Shown piece after piece: positions 8,391 to 18,786 of a DNA stretch of 64,000 bases. Positions within the stretch are counted from its first letter, which is position 1. Each line of letters starts with the position of its first letter. The position numbers were made by a program, and so were the translations under genes. The notes beneath the pieces were generated by a model. That model was not told the DNA's origin. It did not search any database and worked only from the letters and a program-made list of their open reading frames with translations. Origin of the DNA: Aliarcobacter sp. (GTDB lineage Bacteria; Campylobacterota; Campylobacteria; Campylobacterales; Arcobacteraceae); the NCBI GenBank assembly GCA_028688995.1, contig JAQTXB010000008.1, positions 57,050-121,049 on the forward strand, given 5' to 3'.

Positions 8391-9878
8391 ATGCAAATAA
8401 ATGACTTTATAGAAAAAATAGAAAAAGATAAAATCTCAATTATTAGAACTTGGATAAGTTCACCAACAGTAATGAAGATAATAAATGACTACTCTATTGA
8501 TAAAGATTTGTTTGTAAAAAGATATGCTTTTGGTGTTATTGAACACTATATTCAAGTTGTTAAAAAACAAGAAAAAATTGAGAATTGTCCTGTTATTATG
8601 GATTTTATAAAGTATTTAAAAAAACAAAATATAAAATCTAGTGAACTTTTTTTATTATGTTCATCTTTTAAAAGTGCATTAGTTGATTATGCTTTTAAAT
8701 TAAATATTCAATCTGTTGAGTTACTAGAGCGAATAGTTTATTATTTTGAGGAAAATTTTTCTGCTGTATTAGATATATATTCTAAATCAATTGCCCAGAT
8801 AGAAAATGCATTAAATAAATCTATCGATATTGTTGATAAATACGTGATTATGTCAAGAACCGATGCACGTGGAATTATTATGAGTGTTTCAAGTGCATTT
8901 TGTAAAATTTCTGGTTATGAATCTTTTGAATTAATTGGAAAATCTCACAATATTATTAGACATCCTGATATGTCAAAAAAGTTTTTTACTAATATGTGGG
9001 AGACAATAAATTCAGGTACTATGTGGCAAGGCGAAATAAAAAATCGTAAAAAAAATGGTGAGACTTATTGGGTGAAAACTACTATACAACCAAATATTGA
9101 TCACGCAGGAAATATTATAAGTTTTGATGCAATTAGAGAAGATATAACTTCTCAAGTTGAACTTAAAAATCAACAAAATCTATTGGTAGAGCAATCAAAA
9201 TCAGCTGCAATGGGTGAAATGATTAGTATGATAGCCCACCAATGGAGACAGCCATTACAAGCAGTTTCTATATTAATTCAGAAATTACCCTTATTAAAAA
9301 TGGTAAATGGTGATATTTCCGATGAAATGCTTGAAGATGTGGTTAAACAAGTGAGTTCTCAACTTGATTATATGTCTAAAACAATTGATGATTTTAGAGA
9401 TTACTTTAAACCAAATAAGAAAAAAGAAGAAGTTTTTATAAAAGAAATTATTGAAAAATCTATGGATTTTTTAGCATATTTATTTAAAATAAATTCTATT
9501 AAAGTAAACTATCAAAATAATTCTAATTCAAGGGTTGAAATATATCTAAATGAATTCGTTCAAGTGTTTATAAATTTAGCAAAAAATTCTTGTGATGCAA
9601 TGATTGAAAAGAATATTGAAAATAGGGTTATAACTATTACAACTTATGAAAAAGAGAAGAGTTTATTTGTTGAGTTTGAAGATAATGCAGGTGGAATAAA
9701 AAGCGATGTTTTGAGTAAAATATTTGATCCATATTTCTCAACAAAAAATAATAAGAATGGAACAGGATTAGGACTATACATGAGTAAAACCATTATAGAA
9801 GAACATAGTGGTGGAAAAATTAATGTATATAATACGGATTTTGGAACAAAATTCATTATAAAATTACCATTAAAATAG
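8391..9878 (+). CDS. PAS-domain sensor histidine kinase
   Basis: A 495-residue, apparently cytoplasmic, kinase. Residues 1-140 form an all-helical input domain with no membrane segment. Residues ~150-265 are a PAS domain of the Aer type (GKSHNIIRHPDMSKKFF, MWQGEIKNRKKNGETYWV), a group that often binds FAD or heme to sense redox state. The HisKA box has the phospho-acceptor His283 in IAHQWRQPLQAV. The ATPase domain has LAKNSCDAM (N box), EDNAGGI (G1) and N456-GTGLGLYMSK (G2). No response regulator is adjacent, so it is an orphan kinase. It may be transcribed with recR and the 57-residue gene. Confidence 0.92.
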   Translation: MQINDFIEKIEKDKISIIRTWISSPTVMKIINDYSIDKDLFVKRYAFGVIEHYIQVVKKQEKIENCPVIMDFIKYLKKQNIKSSELFLLCSSFKSALVDYAFKLNIQSVELLERIVYYFEENFSAVLDIYSKSIAQIENALNKSIDIVDKYVIMSRTDARGIIMSVSSAFCKISGYESFELIGKSHNIIRHPDMSKKFFTNMWETINSGTMWQGEIKNRKKNGETYWVKTTIQPNIDHAGNIISFDAIREDITSQVELKNQQNLLVEQSKSAAMGEMISMIAHQWRQPLQAVSILIQKLPLLKMVNGDISDEMLEDVVKQVSSQLDYMSKTIDDFRDYFKPNKKKEEVFIKEIIEKSMDFLAYLFKINSIKVNYQNNSNSRVEIYLNEFVQVFINLAKNSCDAMIEKNIENRVITITTYEKEKSLFVEFEDNAGGIKSDVLSKIFDPYFSTKNNKNGTGLGLYMSKTIIEEHSGGKINVYNTDFGTKFIIKLPLK

Positions 9879-9887
9879 GAGTTAAAT

Positions 9888-10814
9888 TTGTTATATAAAG
9901 ATTTTAAAGAGAGTATTAAATCATTAGGTTTTGGAACTATTGAAGATTTTATGAATTATGCAGGCGTTACATCTGATGATGTTTTAAGTTGGGAAGAGAA
10001 AAATGAAGTTCCATATTTAGTTTCACTTATTATTCATCTTTTAAAGGGTGAAAAAGAGTTATTACTTACTAACTCTGCTTTAGATAATGTTATTGAAGAG
10101 TGTCTTCCTCTTGCTTCGTTATTAGAAGAAGTTTCATCTTTCCCTCATAAACTTGAAGAGATGTTTTTATTACAAAAAAAATTAAACGATTCTACAAATG
10201 GTAATAATTGGGAATTAGGTCTTAATAAATTTGGTAAAGAGATAAATTGGTTAAGATGTATACATATGGAAGTTGCAGAACTTATTGAATCAACTCCTTG
10301 GAAACATTGGAAAAATATTAACTCTGACCCTGATATGAATAATATTCATGTTGAGCTTGTTGATATTTGGCACTTTTTAATGTCTTATATTTTACAAGAA
10401 ACAAATGTTCCAAAAGCTGTATCATTAGTAAATACTCATTGTATTTATGAAGCATCACAAGATGTAGATGTAAAACTTATGGTAAAAGAGGCTGAGAAAT
10501 TATCTTATATTTCATTAGCAATTGATACTGGAAATATGCCATCATTTAGTGGAATAGAAAGATTTATTGACCAATTCTTTAGATGTTGTAAAATTGCAGG
10601 ATTATCTTTTATGTGGTTACAAAAACTTTATATTGGGAAAAACTGTTTAAATCAATTTAGACAAGATAATGGATATAAAGAAGGACATTATATAAAAGTT
10701 TGGAATGGTAATGAAGATAACGTTGTAATGGTTAGTTTACTTGAAAAAATGGATGATGTAAGTTTTGATGATTTATATTCTAAATTAAAAGAAGAGTACA
10801 GCAAAAATAAATAA
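9888..10814 (+). CDS. dut: all-alpha dimeric dUTPase with N-terminal extension
   Basis: A 308-residue protein. Residues ~90-308 match the all-alpha dUTPase/dUDPase fold known from Campylobacter jejuni, which hydrolyses dUTP to dUMP and keeps uracil out of DNA. The Mg ligands are E128 and E131 (CIHMEVAELIES) and E156 and D159 (HVELVDIWHF); YIGKNCLNQFRQDNGYK is the conserved C-terminal motif. The first ~85 residues are extra, and the segment GTIEDFMNYAGVTSDDVLSW resembles a Cro/XRE-type helix-turn-helix. The start is a TTG at 9888 with TAGGAG upstream. The kinase gene ends 9 nt before it. A symmetric terminator follows at 10808-10836. Confidence 0.88.
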   Translation: MLYKDFKESIKSLGFGTIEDFMNYAGVTSDDVLSWEEKNEVPYLVSLIIHLLKGEKELLLTNSALDNVIEECLPLASLLEEVSSFPHKLEEMFLLQKKLNDSTNGNNWELGLNKFGKEINWLRCIHMEVAELIESTPWKHWKNINSDPDMNNIHVELVDIWHFLMSYILQETNVPKAVSLVNTHCIYEASQDVDVKLMVKEAEKLSYISLAIDTGNMPSFSGIERFIDQFFRCCKIAGLSFMWLQKLYIGKNCLNQFRQDNGYKEGHYIKVWNGNEDNVVMVSLLEKMDDVSFDDLYSKLKEEYSKNK

Positions 10815-10836
10815 TAGGTTTTAAACCTATTATTTA
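10808..10836. terminator. bidirectional terminator between dut and the gamma-CA gene
   Basis: A near-perfect inverted repeat: the arm TAAATAATAGGTTT at 10808-10821 pairs with 10823-10836 around a one-base centre. A/T tracts flank both sides. It lies between convergent genes. Confidence 0.7.
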
Positions 10837-10848
10837 CAAAAACAAATT

Positions 10849-11349
10849 TTATCTATAATCGTTCTTATACTCTACATAATGAGCAGCGTGAGCTATTAAT
10901 TTATCAACATCTTCTTGTGTTAATTCTTTTACAACTTTTGCAGGACTTCCCATAATCATACTTCTTGGAGGAAATACTTTTCCAGCAGTTACAAGTGAAT
11001 TTGCCCCAACAATACTTCCCTCACCAATAACAGCACCATCAAGAATTGTTGCACTCATACCAATTAAACAATTATCTTCAATTTTGCAACCATGAAGCAT
11101 AACTTTATGTCCAACTGTTACGTTATCACCAATAATAGTTTTTGAGTTTGTATCTGTATGAATACAAGATAAATCTTGAATATTTGTATTTTTACCAATT
11201 CTTACTTCATTTACGTCTGATCTAATTACACAACCAAACCAAACAGATGAATCTTCACCAATTTGAATATTTCCAATTAAATCAGCACTTGGTGCAATCC
11301 AAGCACTAGAATGAATCTCTGGGTAAAACTCTTTAAATTTTAAAATCAC
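10849..11349 (-). CDS. gamma-carbonic anhydrase family protein
   Basis: A left-handed beta-helix protein of hexapeptide repeats (for example IGEDSSVWFG, IGDNVTVGHKV, IGEGSIVGAN). The three metal-binding histidines are in SCIHTD and VGHKVMLHGC. The family includes gamma-carbonic anhydrases and the related YrdA/PaaY proteins; true carbonic anhydrase activity is not certain. I place the start at GTG 11349 because AAGGAG (11357-11362) lies seven bases upstream and the family begins about here, giving 166 residues. The longer frame to 11445 adds 32 residues with no family match and no ribosome-binding site. It is divergent from katG. Confidence 0.85.
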   Translation of the reverse strand: MILKFKEFYPEIHSSAWIAPSADLIGNIQIGEDSSVWFGCVIRSDVNEVRIGKNTNIQDLSCIHTDTNSKTIIGDNVTVGHKVMLHGCKIEDNCLIGMSATILDGAVIGEGSIVGANSLVTAGKVFPPRSMIMGSPAKVVKELTQEDVDKLIAHAAHYVEYKNDYR

Positions 11350-11490
11350 AGCTTTTCTCCTTAGCTTTATTTTATTTATTATAGCAAAGGAATTTTTATT
11401 TTTATATATTAAATAAATCATATTATGGATAATTATTATCAACAAATAAAATATTTTAATTATTAATTAACATTTCTAAGAGTAGAATCA

Positions 11491-13734
<2,244 letters not shown>

Positions 13735-13765
13735 AAGATATAGCAGTTTTTTACTGCTATATCTT
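13735..13765. terminator. bidirectional terminator after katG
   Basis: A perfect 13-bp stem (AAGATATAGCAGT at 13735-13747, complement at 13753-13765) with a 5-nt T loop and T-rich flanks. It starts right after the katG stop and overlaps the last codons of the convergent M14 peptidase gene. Confidence 0.8.
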
Positions 13766-16348
13766 ATTTTGTTTATATTCTAAAATCACAGCTTGGGAAT
13801 AATTTGGAACATCATCGTATGTAAATATTGCATAATATTTATCTATATCTGTTGCTCCAAAATCATCTAAAGTATACTCATCAATTCCTGCATAAAGTTT
13901 TTGTCCATCTTGAGCAGATAGAGGTTTTCTAAAGGGATTTTTTATTACTTTTGCACCTTTAAAATCTGGATTTTTAGGATTTGTCCAAGAGATTTTTATT
14001 TTTCCATTTTCAAGAGATAATTTTGCATTTGTAACTTTTTCAACAGGAAATCTTCTTTTTGGAATATGTTCAAGGATAAGTTTTGGACACAAAGAGTTAT
14101 TAGATACTTCCCAAGAAACTGTTTTGTTTTTTATGATTTTTACAGCTGATGTTGGTTTTAAAACAAATGAAATATCAGACTTACTTTTTAGTTTTTCATT
14201 TAAGATAATTTCAGAAAATGAATCAAACATAAAATATTGAGTTTGATTGTTTTTTAACTCTGTGGCACTCACATCATAACCGATATTTTGAATTACTTCT
14301 CTATTTGTAATATCTTCAAAATTTTTATTGATATTTTCATCAACAAACTCCAAATGAAATCTAATATCATCTTTTATATAAATTTTTGTAGAGTTTAACT
14401 CAAAATAGGCTTTTGTAATCATTGTGTCATTGTATGGTGGAAGAGACGATAAATTAAACTGAAAAGTTGAATATATTTTATTTCCCTCTTCATCAAAACC
14501 AGCTGTAATTAAATCATCTATAACCTCAGCTTTACTAACCGTTTTAATTGATTTTGCATAAAGAGTTGTAGTTGTTGGCTCTATTGTATAAGTTAATTCT
14601 AATCTTGGTCTATACGCTAATCCAAAACCAAATGAACCATAACCAATATCCCATTGCATCATCTGTTTTGTTCTTCCAATTCTTAGCTCTTTAGGCCCTT
14701 CAACCCTTAAAACTATAGTGTCATTTTTGATTGATTTTTTTAAATCATTACACTCTAAACCAGATAAAATCCAATTTCTCCAAATTCCTTGGGTTAGTTG
14801 ATGAGACTCTGTTGGACGTCCTACATATCTTATTATTTGCATATTATCTACATCATCAAAATTTGTAATATCTCCCATAGTTTCTTGATTTACAAGTCCT
14901 ATGTTCCATTCACCATATTTTTCAATAGTTGTTGAGACTCTATTTATTGGATATAAATTAATTGAAGCTAGTTTTATTATTGCATTTGATGGAAGTGATT
15001 TTACATTTATTGAAATAACTGCGTATGAAATTCCTTTATTATCATCAACTCCTACAAATAGCGAGTTTACTCCAAAATGACTAGGATTATTATTTAGATT
15101 TTCAGCCACATATCCAGTTCCTTTTGCATTTGCAAAGTAGGTTCTACTATATTCATCATATTCTATTAAAGTACGGATTTTTATTTGTGGATAAAAGGGT
15201 GATTTTTGGTTTGTTTTTTTATTTACAACTCTGATATTGTAGTAATAATCTTTATTTGAACTTAGATTTATATCATTAAATTCTAAGCTTTGAGTTTTTG
15301 TGATTAAATTTGAACTATTGCAAAATTGTTTATCTTTTGTGCTTCTAAAAATTTCAAAATATATATTTTTGTTTAATTCATAATCCCATTTTAGATTTAC
15401 ATGATTTGAGCCAATTTCTGTTGCATTAAAAGAGTTAACTCTCTTCATAATATTGTCTTTTGCGTAATTATCAACTTCTTTTAGTGCATAAATAAGTGCT
15501 GGAATATGTTCTCTAATATTTTCATTCATATCTTCCATATAATCACTTATATTTCTAGTTCCAACTTCTACAACAGATGAAATAATGCCATTGGAATAAT
15601 AAAACTCTCTAGCACTTCCTGAGATTAATTTTGCTGGTGGTTTACCTTGATGTATTCCATACTCTTTACCTGATATTTTTCTAATCTCTTCGGCCATATT
15701 CGCACATAAAGTATTCATATCCGTTGTATCAATAGTATCTTCATGTCTAAAGTCATGGGCTGGAAAAAATACATTTCCTTGACTATGATAATCTAAAGCT
15801 ATTGTAATATTTGAATGACTTAAAACAAAATCCCTAAGAGCTTGGGTTTCAGGTTCAGAAAATGGTTCAGGTCCTCCATAAACATTTGAAGTTGTAGCAG
15901 TTGATTTTACAAAACCTATAGGAAAGTTTCTATTTAAATCAACTCCATAAGTTCCATCAGCATTTTGTCTTCTATTTTTTCTCCAAAAAGAGAAGTGTTT
16001 TCTTGAATACTCATAACCATCAGGATTGACACAAGGAACCATATAAACTGTACTCTCATTTAAGTAAGTTTGTAAAGTAGGGTCAGTTTCAAGATTTTTC
16101 AATACATATATTGCAAATTCAATAGCTAATTCATGACCAATCCACTCTCTAGCATGAATAGTTCCCGTATAAAATAGTGCTGGTTTTGAGTCAGCTGTTT
16201 TAATGTTTTTTGAAATTGTGATTAGATTTATCTCTCTATTTTCCCAAGTATTACCTATTGATTCAATTTTGAAATAATTAGGATATTTAGCTTCTAATTC
16301 TTTAAAAATATTTGTTGATGCTTCATATGACCTATATAATCTTTTCAA
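13757..16348 (-). CDS. M14 zinc carboxypeptidase with Fn3 and DNRLRE-like domains
   Basis: An 863-residue protein. Residues 1-295 are a carboxypeptidase A-like M14 domain that removes C-terminal amino acids. The zinc ligands are H65, E68 (GTIHAREWIGHE) and H188 (DYHSQGN); substrate-binding N139-R140 lies in VDLNRNFP and the catalytic glutamate is E261 (SVVEVGTRN). Residues ~300-395 look like a fibronectin type III domain. Residues ~400-590 and ~600-770 look like two DNRLRE-type beta domains, followed by a second Fn3-like domain. Such modules normally belong to exported proteins, yet no signal peptide precedes the catalytic domain. The ATP-grasp/HhH gene lies 4 nt upstream, so it is the last gene of a four-gene operon. 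Confidence 0.85.
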   Translation of the reverse strand: MKRLYRSYEASTNIFKELEAKYPNYFKIESIGNTWENREINLITISKNIKTADSKPALFYTGTIHAREWIGHELAIEFAIYVLKNLETDPTLQTYLNESTVYMVPCVNPDGYEYSRKHFSFWRKNRRQNADGTYGVDLNRNFPIGFVKSTATTSNVYGGPEPFSEPETQALRDFVLSHSNITIALDYHSQGNVFFPAHDFRHEDTIDTTDMNTLCANMAEEIRKISGKEYGIHQGKPPAKLISGSAREFYYSNGIISSVVEVGTRNISDYMEDMNENIREHIPALIYALKEVDNYAKDNIMKRVNSFNATEIGSNHVNLKWDYELNKNIYFEIFRSTKDKQFCNSSNLITKTQSLEFNDINLSSNKDYYYNIRVVNKKTNQKSPFYPQIKIRTLIEYDEYSRTYFANAKGTGYVAENLNNNPSHFGVNSLFVGVDDNKGISYAVISINVKSLPSNAIIKLASINLYPINRVSTTIEKYGEWNIGLVNQETMGDITNFDDVDNMQIIRYVGRPTESHQLTQGIWRNWILSGLECNDLKKSIKNDTIVLRVEGPKELRIGRTKQMMQWDIGYGSFGFGLAYRPRLELTYTIEPTTTTLYAKSIKTVSKAEVIDDLITAGFDEEGNKIYSTFQFNLSSLPPYNDTMITKAYFELNSTKIYIKDDIRFHLEFVDENINKNFEDITNREVIQNIGYDVSATELKNNQTQYFMFDSFSEIILNEKLKSKSDISFVLKPTSAVKIIKNKTVSWEVSNNSLCPKLILEHIPKRRFPVEKVTNAKLSLENGKIKISWTNPKNPDFKGAKVIKNPFRKPLSAQDGQKLYAGIDEYTLDDFGATDIDKYYAIFTYDDVPNYSQAVILEYKQNKI

Positions 16349-16352
16349 GAAC

Positions 16353-17849
16353 TTATTCTCCTATTTTTAATCGGGATTTTAATTGGGCAAATTTATTTTT
16401 ACCAATTCCTTCTATATTTTTCAAATCCTCTATATCTTTAAAATATCCATGTTCTTCTCTATAATCAGAGATTATTTTTGCAAGTTTTTTACCAATACCT
16501 TTTATTTTTCTCAAATTATCTTTATCAATTCTATTTATATCTACTCTCATATCATCAATATTTCTATCCCAAGATTTAAGCATTTGCTCATCTATAGCTT
16601 CAAGTTCTAATAAATCAGAGCTATCAGTAATGATATTGTCTTGTAGATACTCTTGGATTTGTAAAGCTAAATCCTCTTCCATTCCATAAAGAGTCATTAA
16701 ATCAGTTAGTGTTGCATTATTGAAATTTATTTTGTTTATTTCAAATATCTTATCTTTTGTATAAACTTTGTTAGCCTCTAATTGTATACAATCTTCTGGT
16801 TTTTGAGGAACATCTGATTCATTCGATAAAAGTGCTAGTTCCATTTCATAGGTATCTTTTTTATCATTGATAAAATACTCACCATCATAACTAGCTGTAT
16901 ATTTACTAAAGCCAATATGTCTTAAAGTTCTTAATAAATTTGAATCAATTTTTCCTAACTCTTCCCAAGAAAATAGAGGAATATGAGGTTTGCTAAATCT
17001 TCCTTTTGAAAAATCCCACATTAAATATTGACAAATCCAATCTCTAATATATGGAAATGCAGCAAAAGCAGTTGCACACTCTAAAATATAAGCTTTTCCA
17101 GTTTTTGCACAAATAGCAATATCACAAGCCCAATATTCAGCTTTTGCAGCTTTTGAAGCCTTTACGGCTAGTTCTAGCGCATTCATTGGAACATTATCAT
17201 AAGACATTGAACCACCTTGTGAAGTGTTTGTAATCCATTGGTTTTTACCTGAATATCTCCAAAAGGCACAAATTGGTTTATGACCAATAAGCATTACTCT
17301 AATATCACCAGAATCTTTTAAATCAATGGCATTTTGAGTATAAATTGGATTGTATTTTTTCTCATCAAGAAGTTTTTTTGCTTCTTTGAAATTATTAGCT
17401 TTATGTACAAAATATCCACCGTAATTTGATGGTCCGTAAGATCTTTTGATGATTTGAGGATAAGAGGCTTTCTCTTTTAAATATTTATAACCTTTTTCTT
17501 TATCATAAAATATTTTTGTTTTAGGAATTGCTAAATCAAATTTTTTACAAAATAGGGTAACATTTTCTTTAGATTTATTTGAAAATTGTGTTTCAATAGA
17601 TGGAACAAATCGAACATTTGGTAACTCTTTTGATATTTCCACAAAGGTTTCATAGGCAGTTGCTGGAATATTCCCAACTAGAATCTCAATTTTTTTTCTT
17701 TTTACCTCTTCAATAAATCTTTTCTTATCATTTTTCCAATGATATGTAACAGATTCTATTTTGTCAGGCCAACCTTTGAAATTAGATTTATTAAAGAATT
17801 GTAATACGAAATCTAAATATAAAAATCCTATTTTTGGTAATTTTTTCAT
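16353..17849 (-). CDS. ATP-grasp protein fused to ComEA-like helix-hairpin-helix repeats
   Basis: A 498-residue protein. Residues ~100-275 are a RimK-like ATP-grasp fold, with the nucleotide-binding segment IIKRSYGPSNYGGYFV (133-148), D243 and the metal-site region YILECATAF (254-262). RimK-type ligases have E-x-N here; this protein has E257-C-A259, so one Mg ligand is missing. Residues ~374-426 and ~438-496 are two helix-hairpin-helix units of ComEA type (LRKIKGIGKKLAKIISDYR, IEGIGKNKFAQL), which normally bind DNA. Its start overlaps the stop of the smaller ATP-grasp gene by 4 nt (ATGA), and the M14 gene follows after 4 nt. An amide-bond ligase role is inferred; substrates are unknown. Confidence 0.78.
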   Translation of the reverse strand: MKKLPKIGFLYLDFVLQFFNKSNFKGWPDKIESVTYHWKNDKKRFIEEVKRKKIEILVGNIPATAYETFVEISKELPNVRFVPSIETQFSNKSKENVTLFCKKFDLAIPKTKIFYDKEKGYKYLKEKASYPQIIKRSYGPSNYGGYFVHKANNFKEAKKLLDEKKYNPIYTQNAIDLKDSGDIRVMLIGHKPICAFWRYSGKNQWITNTSQGGSMSYDNVPMNALELAVKASKAAKAEYWACDIAICAKTGKAYILECATAFAAFPYIRDWICQYLMWDFSKGRFSKPHIPLFSWEELGKIDSNLLRTLRHIGFSKYTASYDGEYFINDKKDTYEMELALLSNESDVPQKPEDCIQLEANKVYTKDKIFEINKINFNNATLTDLMTLYGMEEDLALQIQEYLQDNIITDSSDLLELEAIDEQMLKSWDRNIDDMRVDINRIDKDNLRKIKGIGKKLAKIISDYREEHGYFKDIEDLKNIEGIGKNKFAQLKSRLKIGE

Positions 17850-18775
17850 TTTTCATTTTCCTTTTTAATAGTTTTTCTATCTATTAAATCAACGATTAAA
17901 TCTATTTTCTTATCGTTAAAATTTAAGCCCATTTTTTCTTGTTCAGGAGTTGCAAAAGCAGGAATTCCATTTACTTCTAAAACTATATATTCCTCTTTTT
18001 TTCTATCAAAAATAATATCAACACCAGCAATATCTAATCCTAAAGTTTTAGTAGCTTTTATTGCTAGATTAACAATCTCATCATTTGCTTCTCTTAAAAA
18101 TACACTTCCACCACTTGTTACATTTGTTTTCCAATGTCCAGTTGCTGCTTTTCTTCCATAACAGCCAACATATTGTCCATCTACAATATCTACTCTATAA
18201 TCTGTGTTATCATAATCAACATATTTTTCCACATAAAAATGCTTAAGATTTATTTGGCTTAAAAAAGGAATTAACATATTTAATGCTTCTTCATTCTCTA
18301 TTTTTGTAACTCCAATTCCTCCCCAACCATCAACAGGTTTATATACCATTTTCTCCCATTTTTTCATGATAGTATTTAATCTGTGAGTATCATTGCTGTG
18401 GCAAAGTTTATAATCAGCTGTTCTTATTCCATGTTTTCGCAAATAAAATGAAGTTTGAAATTTGTCTTCACTTAATTCAAAGGCTTCATAAGAGTTTATC
18501 ATTGGAATGATTCTATTTAGGGCTTTATATAAATAGACTTGATATGGAGTTTGTTCTCCTGCGTTGTAAGAAAAAAACAGATCTAATTTATCAAGTTTTA
18601 CATTTTTATCTTTCATCTCATAAATAATATGACCATTTTTTGCAATAGCATTTTTTAAATTTACATTTGCGAGAACATCAATATCTCTTTCTTTTAACAA
18701 CTTAATCATTTTTTTTTGAATTTGCTCTCCACCACTATTTTGATATAACCACATACCAATATTTCTTTTTCCCAT
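17846..18775 (-). CDS. RimK-family ATP-grasp amino-acid ligase
   Basis: A 309-residue protein of the RimK/glutamate-ligase type. Enzymes of this group use ATP to form an acyl-phosphate and join an amino acid to a peptide, protein or cofactor. It has a full motif set: K105 and K146 around the glycine loop YKPVDGWGGIG (145-155), basic residues in DTDYRVDIV-like segments, D253 (GVDIIFD) and E267-V-N269 (VLEVNG). Unlike its partner at 16353-17849, its E-x-N metal motif is intact. AAAGGGGAC precedes the ATG at 18775. The upstream M20 peptidase gene ends 11 nt before it and the downstream gene overlaps by 4 nt. The substrate is unknown. Confidence 0.82.
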   Translation of the reverse strand: MGKRNIGMWLYQNSGGEQIQKKMIKLLKERDIDVLANVNLKNAIAKNGHIIYEMKDKNVKLDKLDLFFSYNAGEQTPYQVYLYKALNRIIPMINSYEAFELSEDKFQTSFYLRKHGIRTADYKLCHSNDTHRLNTIMKKWEKMVYKPVDGWGGIGVTKIENEEALNMLIPFLSQINLKHFYVEKYVDYDNTDYRVDIVDGQYVGCYGRKAATGHWKTNVTSGGSVFLREANDEIVNLAIKATKTLGLDIAGVDIIFDRKKEEYIVLEVNGIPAFATPEQEKMGLNFNDKKIDLIVDLIDRKTIKKENEK

Positions 18776-18786
18776 TTTGTCCCCTT

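Noticed and set aside
11350-11445. Upstream in-frame extension of the gamma-carbonic anhydrase-like gene
   Set aside because: The 32 extra residues are hydrophobic/AT-driven, do not match the family start, and have no ribosome-binding site, whereas AAGGAG sits seven bases before GTG 11349.
16353-17849. Competence role for the ATP-grasp/HhH protein because of ComEA-like repeats
   Set aside because: There is no membrane anchor or signal peptide, and the comEC-like gene is 26 kb away; the HhH units alone do not make it ComEA.
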